Part shown: piece after piece, positions 7,235 to 12,500 of the stretch
How positions within the stretch are numbered: position 1 is the stretch's first letter
Layout of the letters: each line of letters starts with the position of its first letter
NCBI GenBank assembly: GCA_034096865.1
Contig: JAWQFJ010001201.1
Coordinates: 22,501-35,000, forward strand
Direction: 5' to 3'
From: Theodoxus fluviatilis
Taxonomy: Eukaryota > Mollusca > Gastropoda > Cycloneritida > Neritidae
DNA: 12,500 bases
The notes under the pieces: generated by a model
The model's database searches: none
Told to the model about the DNA's origin: nothing
The model's input: only the letters and a program-made list of their open reading frames with translations
Made by a program: the position numbers and the translations under genes

Positions 7235-8130
7235 ATTTGTTCTTTCCTGTTGTCTTCATGAAGTATCCCTAAATGAGACACACCCAGGATGGAATCAAGT
7301 CATTCATCCCATTGTCCTATCCGTACTGATCATACTTATGTTCATCTCATATCTTTTTGCTTTCATTGGACGTAAGCCGACATCCTTCATTTCCAGAAGA
7401 TCACTCTGACCAAGGTCAGGACCGCACAACAAGGAAAGCGTTAATCAATACCAGTCTAAAAACGGGATTACGACGTCAGCAAACTCTTCAGACCGTCATT
7501 TCAGCCCTTGAACGCCAAATGCAGCAATGGCAATGTCCTGACAGGAAACCCTCCACGGTATCGATCCTGTCAATGCTTGATTTCATACAGAGCTGCTATT
7601 CACGATGTCTCAAGGACGGCGCTCGCCCCTCTTGTCTGTGAACCAACGGAGGAGCAATTTGTGAAGTATTCCCTCCATAGCTCTTGCATATGTGTCTGAC
7701 GTTGTCGAGGACTAACGCCAGACCTCTCCTTTGTAAAAGGGGCCTGGCAGATGATTCCACAATAACCCAGAAGAAATGCTTACATTTCCATGTCTGACAG
7801 AAAAGTAAAAGCTTTGGCAATATGTTTCCAAGGAAGTGCCTCAGACGCACATACACTTGTGAAACTATTTTGTAGGCGCGCTCCACAGCTTAAAAAGATG
7901 TCACGTGACAGTCTGGATCGAAAACTCTTCGCAAATAAGAAACAATATAAAAATTTTAATCTTATCAACTAAATCAATGTGGGGAAAGTGTGTGTTAAAT
8001 AGAAAAAAGGTGAAATAAAGCAATATTCTCATTTCCACCATACAAGAGTAAAAGGCAAATATTTAGTAAAGTATATACTTTCCAACACTCAGGTTTCGTG
8101 GATTTGCAGATATGCAGACCGACAAATGAA
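7235..8130. other. Unassigned stretch between the palindrome and the simple-sequence block
   Basis: No recognised gene apart from the weak exon candidate listed separately. Overlapping short frames exist on both strands at about 7600-7970, without recognisable domains. From 7930 the sequence is AT-rich and looks non-coding. Confidence 0.5.
7397..7641 (+). CDS. Candidate last coding exon, unknown protein
   Basis: CATCCTTCATTTCCAG, ending at about 7396, is a good splice acceptor. The frame that starts one or two bases after it is open for about 80 codons to a TGA at 7639-7641. The peptide looks helical and polar in its middle part (RRQQTLQTVISALERQMQQW), then less so. No family is recognised and no polyA signal follows closely. 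It begins about 160 bases beyond the mobile element. A chance open frame is just as possible. Confidence 0.2.
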
Positions 8131-8134
8131 CAAA

Positions 8135-8602
8135 CACGCGCGTGCGTGCACAGACACACACATGTAGATATGTCAACGCATTCGTACTTGCACATGCGTG
8201 TACACGTACCAACAAAAAACGACGCACTCTCTCACACACTCAATAAAGCACGCACCAGCGAGGAAAAACACATAAAAGTACAACCATCACACGCAACAAA
8301 CACACCTACACAAAAGCGCGCGCGTGCGTGCGCGCACGCACAGATAGACACAGACATACGCGCTTGCATTCATGCACGCACATACACAATGATTCATGCG
8401 CACGCGCACAACCACATACACCCGCACGCACACGCCCACACACATACACACACACACACTCTCTCATACACGCACATACATGCGCGCGCATACACACACA
8501 TACACGCGCGCGCACATACACACATAAACACCCACTCACGCACACACACATACACAATCAAACAAACACGCGCGTGCGCACACACATACACACACATTAC
8601 AT
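8135..8602 (+). repeat. CA-rich cryptically simple sequence with CGCG islands
   Basis: ACAC, CACGCGCG, CATACA and CGCACGCA steps interleave over almost 470 bp, without a fixed unit length. Long stretches alternate purine and pyrimidine strictly. Frames through it give only Thr-His or Cys-Val repeats and are not genes. Confidence 0.95.
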
Positions 8603-8650
8603 CATCATTCTTGAGTGAGCTACAGCAAGTGCAGATGCATTAGAGACAAG

Positions 8651-8762
8651 GGGAGAGGGAGGGAGGGAGGGAGGGAGGGAGGGAGGGAGGGAGGGAGGGA
8701 GGGAGGGAGAGAGGGAGGGAGGGAGGGAGGGAGGGAGGGAGGGAGGGAGGGAGGGAGGGAGG
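8651..8762 (+). repeat. GGGA tetranucleotide array
   Basis: About 27 GGGA units with one GAGA interruption near 8709. G3 runs separated by a single A make it a strong candidate for parallel G-quadruplexes on the + strand. Confidence 0.97.
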
Positions 8763-8847
8763 AAGAGAGAGAAAGAGAGAGAGAGAGAGAGAGGTAGAGA
8801 GAGACCGAGAGAGAGAGAGACCGAGAGAGAGAGAGAGACACAGAGAG

Positions 8848-8895
<48 letters not shown>

Positions 8896-9034
8896 GAGAA
8901 ACAGAGAGAGAGACAGAGAGAGAGATTACAAAGATAGAGAGAGAAAGAGAGAGAGTGAGAGAGAGAGAAAGATAGAGAGAGTGAGAGAGAGATTACACAG
9001 AGAGAGAGATTACAGAGAGAGGGAGTGAGAGATT

Positions 9035-9089
<55 letters not shown>

Positions 9090-9140
9090 GATACATAGAG
9101 ACACAGAGAGATACATAGAGATACAGAGAGAGAACAAGGT
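8762..9140 (+). repeat. GA array with interspersed GATTACA steps
   Basis: Almost pure purine (GA) for nearly 380 bp. It is broken by ACAG, CCGAG and five GATTACA inserts (at about 8847, 8924, 8991, 9008 and 9031) and by a short CA run at about 9035-9050. With the GGGA array it forms a purine-rich strand of about 490 bp with triplex (H-DNA) potential. Confidence 0.95.
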
Positions 9141-10182
9141 ATTTTCTTTATTTTCAAAAGAGCTTACAGCGAGATTTGTTCTCCAAAGGTCGATCAGGAA
9201 CTCTGCGCGAAAGTAATCTGTTCAAATCTATTCCCGAGACTGCCTCTTACTCTTTCATTCCCATTGCTCCCCTCCCATTTGCGTGTTAGTTATCTCCCTT
9301 GGAAAGAGGCGGAGAGCAGCTGCCACTTCAGTGCGGCCTTTACATCGACCGTCCGCTTTTTTAGTGCGTGAAGAGTCCTTGGGTGACTTCTACAGCTGTT
9401 TCCTCTGTCTACTCGTCTCTTTACGGCTTATAGCGGTCTCTCTATGCCTTGTATGGGAAACATAAACAATCTTCTTCATTGATGGTGAAGAAGAGAACCA
9501 TGTTCCCTTTTTTAAAACTTCAGTGGAAGTATGTATTAATTCATGGTTACTGCAAGGTATTAGGTTGATGTAGGAACATTTGAACGGCATGTTATCCAGT
9601 TTTGCTCAGAACAGCTGTGCTCTTTCATGTTGAAGGAGACGCTAACCTAGCTCTCGCGATACCTACAGGGAAGGAGTTCCCTTGCATGTGATGTCATGGC
9701 CTTTGTAGGAAAATGGGTTTCCAGTAGAGACACGAGTTTAGATTGTGACAAAGTTGCAGATTCGCTCAATACTGAGGTTCAATGTACTGCTTAGGAGTAT
9801 TTCAGTCATTTTGAGGGGACTGATACTCGAGGTGAGTCAGCACCGGAAAATATCTTCAAAACAGGAGCTACGCCGTCAGGCTTTCTTCTTTGCCAAGTTT
9901 GCAAACTGTGGGCAGTGAGAATACAGGGGTGCCTCAGAGATACTGCAGAAGCACGCGTCCAACGTCGCCATCATAAGCAGTGTAAGCGCTGAAGACCTGC
10001 AGTTGTTCATGTTGAGTAGTTTTCGTTTCGTGGACAGTTTGTGTCGACACCGGGGTCGGACCATGTGAAGTGGGTCAACATGAGGGAAATGGTTGCCAAC
10101 TGGTGTGACTTTTGTATCCTTTCGTAAAGAGCTGTGTGGCCCTGAGAAGGGCCGTTTGGTAGATCGAACGTTCGCCCTGGTT
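9141..10182. other. Unassigned unique sequence
   Basis: No recognised gene. Short frames occur on both strands. A donor-like GAG followed by GTGAGT sits near 9829-9837 on the + strand, and a minus frame at 9876-10064 lacks any known domain. The last 20 bases before the minisatellite already resemble the end of its unit (CCCTGGTT). Confidence 0.45.
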
Positions 10183-10445
10183 TAATGGCAAGCACTTGCT
10201 TTGGCGAGCGATTACTTCCGCTTGATGGCAAGCATTTGCTTTGGCGAGCGATCGCTTCGGCTTGATGGCGAGCATTTGCTTTGGCGAGTGATCACCCTGG
10301 TTTGATGGCGAGCAATTGCTTTGGCGAGTGATTGCTTCCGCTTGATGGCGAGCATTTGCTTTGACGAGTGATCACCCTGGTTTGATGGCGAGCATTTGCT
10401 ATGGCGAGCGTTTGCCTTGGCTTGATGGCAAGCATTCGTTCTCTC
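10183..10445 (+). repeat. Minisatellite, exact 40-bp period, six units plus a partial
   Basis: Units start at 10183, 10223, 10263, 10303, 10343 and 10383, with a partial unit at 10423. The consensus starts TGATGGCGAGCATTTGCTTT and continues GGCGAGCGATC, then a variable end (CGCTTCGGCT or CACCCTGGTT). Each unit holds two related halves, GGCGAGCATTTGCTT and GGCGAGCGATCGCTT, so the 40-mer looks like a diverged dimer of a roughly 20-bp motif. Minus frames stay open through it in every phase, but this is a property of the repeat and not evidence of a gene. Confidence 0.97.
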
Positions 10446-10753
10446 CTGATGGTCATCTTGGTGACAAACGTTCGGAGTTGGATTTTCCTTCCTCAGGCCA
10501 AAGTCGAGACGGCAGATGTATCTCATGACAGCTGAAACACGCAAGGACAGGCGAAAGTTCATCACTGCGCTCATGAACTCGTCATTTAATGTTGTCAGTT
10601 CCGCTAACTTTCCCAGGATTGATCCTCCTGAATGATGTATTCTGAGACTGCTTATTCAAACGATCAATCACATCATCTACCGTGTTCGAAGAATATTGAT
10701 AAAGTTCGTGGAAAGGAAAGTGATCAGTTTTCCATTGCTGGAAATTAAATGAG
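10446..10753. other. Unique sequence between two arrays
   Basis: No gene or element recognised. The minus frame that covers its first half is carried by the neighbouring minisatellite. Confidence 0.45.
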
Positions 10754-11142
<389 letters not shown>

Positions 11143-12140
11143 CAGAAACAAAAAGCTACTCACAGCACAAGCAAGGGTAAAGACACATGAAGTCCATTGG
11201 TTAAAAATCTTCCCATCCAGGAATAAAAGGAGTACCTGTAAGAGCTGAGCTGGAAAATTGTGGAAGCTAACTTTGGCGTGTTCATCTGCAGCCTGGTTGC
11301 ATGCTCCCCAAGGAGTTGAGATGGTGTTGGAGTAATAACAAGAGGCAGCCTGATGACCAGGGGGTAAATGTGTACGGCTTGAGCACCCATAAGTGTGTGG
11401 AAAAGATGCAATATGAAAAAGAGCACCTTAACCTCTGTACTTTTATATTCTCTTGACCTCGGCTATGGGGCTCATGGCAGTGTGTTGGATGAAATTTGTC
11501 ACCAGCTTGACCACAAAATGTTAGAGAGAATCCCAGATTGATGAAAGAACACCATTGGAGTTGCCTGCCCAGTGAGTAAGTGTAGCAGGTAGAGAAGTAA
11601 TTATTTCCAGCTGCAAAGTTGAAGACTTCCTGATACGAAGAACCGTTTCTTCCTGCGTTGAACGGCTACATTAAAAAAGACATGGGACCTGTTTGAAAGC
11701 CGTACCTGCGTCTATTTCCTTCGACGCAATGAAGATACATGTGCCAATGTAATTTGCCATGTCGCAGACTGGAATCCAAACAAAAAACACCAAACATAAA
11801 GGCAGAGAGCCTTTTAAAGAATGTTTTACGTAAATCGAGTAATGATGTGGGTTAACCGAAAAAAAAGAAGCCGGACGATTAATTTCGTCTCAAATGAAGA
11901 GTTTGTTTTTACCCTTTCAGCTCTGCTGGGACCTGACGCCTACGAAAAGTAACAGCACAGAAAGCAATAAAGGATTTTTATTCCACAATTCCGTCTCACT
12001 ATATATTGGCACTTGATTTAATAAATGTGGGTCAAATTGTAGATTAGAAAAACACGCTGTACAAAAAACAAACTGAGATGTCATCGTACGTTGATTATTT
12101 TAGTTCCCGATGAGAAATGGACAAAATGTTGACCATATAC
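11143..12140. other. Unassigned AT-rich sequence
   Basis: No recognised gene apart from the candidate last exon listed separately. Open frames are short. No repeats, terminal inverted repeats or RNA genes were seen. Confidence 0.45.
11921..11971 (+). CDS. Candidate last exon with stop codon and polyA signal
   Basis: GTTTGTTTTTACCCTTTCAG, ending at 11920, is a strong splice acceptor. Entered at the third base, the next frame reads LLGPDAYEK and stops at TAA 11950-11952. An AATAAA signal follows at 11966-11971. Acceptor, short tail, stop and signal in the right order suggest the end of a gene whose earlier exons lie upstream, beyond what I can identify. Only nine residues can be read, so no family can be named, and the combination could arise by chance. 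Confidence 0.25.
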
Positions 12141-12149
12141 TTACACGTT

Positions 12150-12426
12150 TCCTTCTTTATTTCTTTTTCTTTTATTCCATTTCTCTCGCTTTCGCTCTCG
12201 CTTCATTTCTTCATTATCTCCCGTTTCTCTTTTTTTTCTTCTAATCCGAACCTCACTTGCAATCTTTCTCTTTAACCTTCCTTATCTAAATGTTTCTTTC
12301 ATTCTTCTTTCTTTTTTCTGCCTGTTCGTCTATCTGTCTGCCTGTCTGTCTGTCTGTCTGTCTTTCTGTCTGTCTGTCTTTATGCCTGCCCTCCTGCCTA
12401 ACTGTCTGCCTGTCTGCTTGCCTGGC

Positions 12427-12430
<4 letters not shown>
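12150..12430 (+). repeat. Pyrimidine-rich tract passing into TGTC / TGCC repeats
   Basis: TTTCTTT and CTCGCTTTCG-type pyrimidine sequence goes over, at about 12319, into CTGT, CTGC and TGTC tetranucleotides with a few interruptions. Confidence 0.85.
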
Positions 12431-12470
<40 letters not shown>

Positions 12471-12500
12471 TGTGTGTCTGTCTGTCTATGTGTCTGTCTG
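12431..12500 (+). repeat. TG dinucleotide array with TGTC tail
   Basis: An uninterrupted TG run (about 19 units, 12431-12469) is followed by CTGTGTGTCTGTCTG-type sequence up to the window end, where it is probably cut. Confidence 0.95.

Noticed and set aside
8098..8643. Open frames of up to 181 codons through the CA-rich block, both strands
   Set aside because: They encode only Thr-His-Arg or Cys-Val-type repeats dictated by simple sequence.
8615..8841. Gly-Arg-Glu and Pro-Ser-Leu repeat proteins over the GGGA/GA arrays
   Set aside because: Pure microsatellite translation, present on both strands.
10183..10445. CRISPR array
   Set aside because: Units are directly contiguous, with no unique spacers, and the setting is eukaryotic.
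10007..10574. Three overlapping minus frames with Asn-Ala-Cys-His-Gln-Ala-Lys repeats
   Set aside because: They are the same 40-bp minisatellite read in different phases. Overlap in three frames shows the repeat, not a gene.

Overview
The window reads as eukaryotic, non-model animal DNA, most likely from a marine invertebrate. A mollusc, possibly a gastropod, is my best guess. The guess rests on long CA/GT, GA, GGGA, TGTC and ATC arrays, on a decayed P-element/THAP9-type transposase, on TAGGCCTA-style intergenic motifs, and on the absence of bacterial-style gene packing. No intact host gene, tRNA, rRNA or CRISPR array could be supported.

Layout. 1-91 is a CA/CAGA microsatellite ending in a G run. 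92-2700 is mostly unannotatable intergenic or intronic sequence, with one candidate terminal exon (1318-1530) and a 32-bp tandem duplication (2184-2246). 2708-5124 on the minus strand is a broken P-element-like transposase. It keeps part of a THAP DNA-binding domain, a linker, the second half of the RNase H-like/insertion region and the C terminus. It carries a stop codon, a lost zinc ligand, a frameshift, and a CA/GT array plus minisatellite where the first catalytic segment should be. 5125-5797 is unassigned, with a TATA-like box and a short open frame.

5798-7234 is the most unusual structure. Two copies of an unclassified inverted-repeat element lie head to head, 6 bp apart. Copy A (5798-6561) has 66-bp terminal repeats that are identical to each other by eye. 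Copy B (6568-7234) is more diverged and has lost its distal end. Each copy contains a 342-bp foldback with 151-bp arms and a 40-bp loop, so the locus is a palindrome nested in a palindrome: 1,340 bp, centred between 6564 and 6565.

7235-8130 is unassigned, with a weak exon candidate. 8135-9140 is about 1 kb of simple sequence (alternating CA/CG, then GGGA, then GA) with Z-DNA, G-quadruplex and triplex potential. 10183-10445 is a 40-bp minisatellite. 10754-11142 is an in-phase triplet array with 39 uninterrupted ATC units. 11143-12140 holds one candidate last exon with a polyA signal. The window closes with pyrimidine-rich, TGTC and TG repeats.

No set of genes here works together as a system. 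The coding relics come from a transposon, and the other structures look like non-autonomous mobile DNA and tandem repeats.
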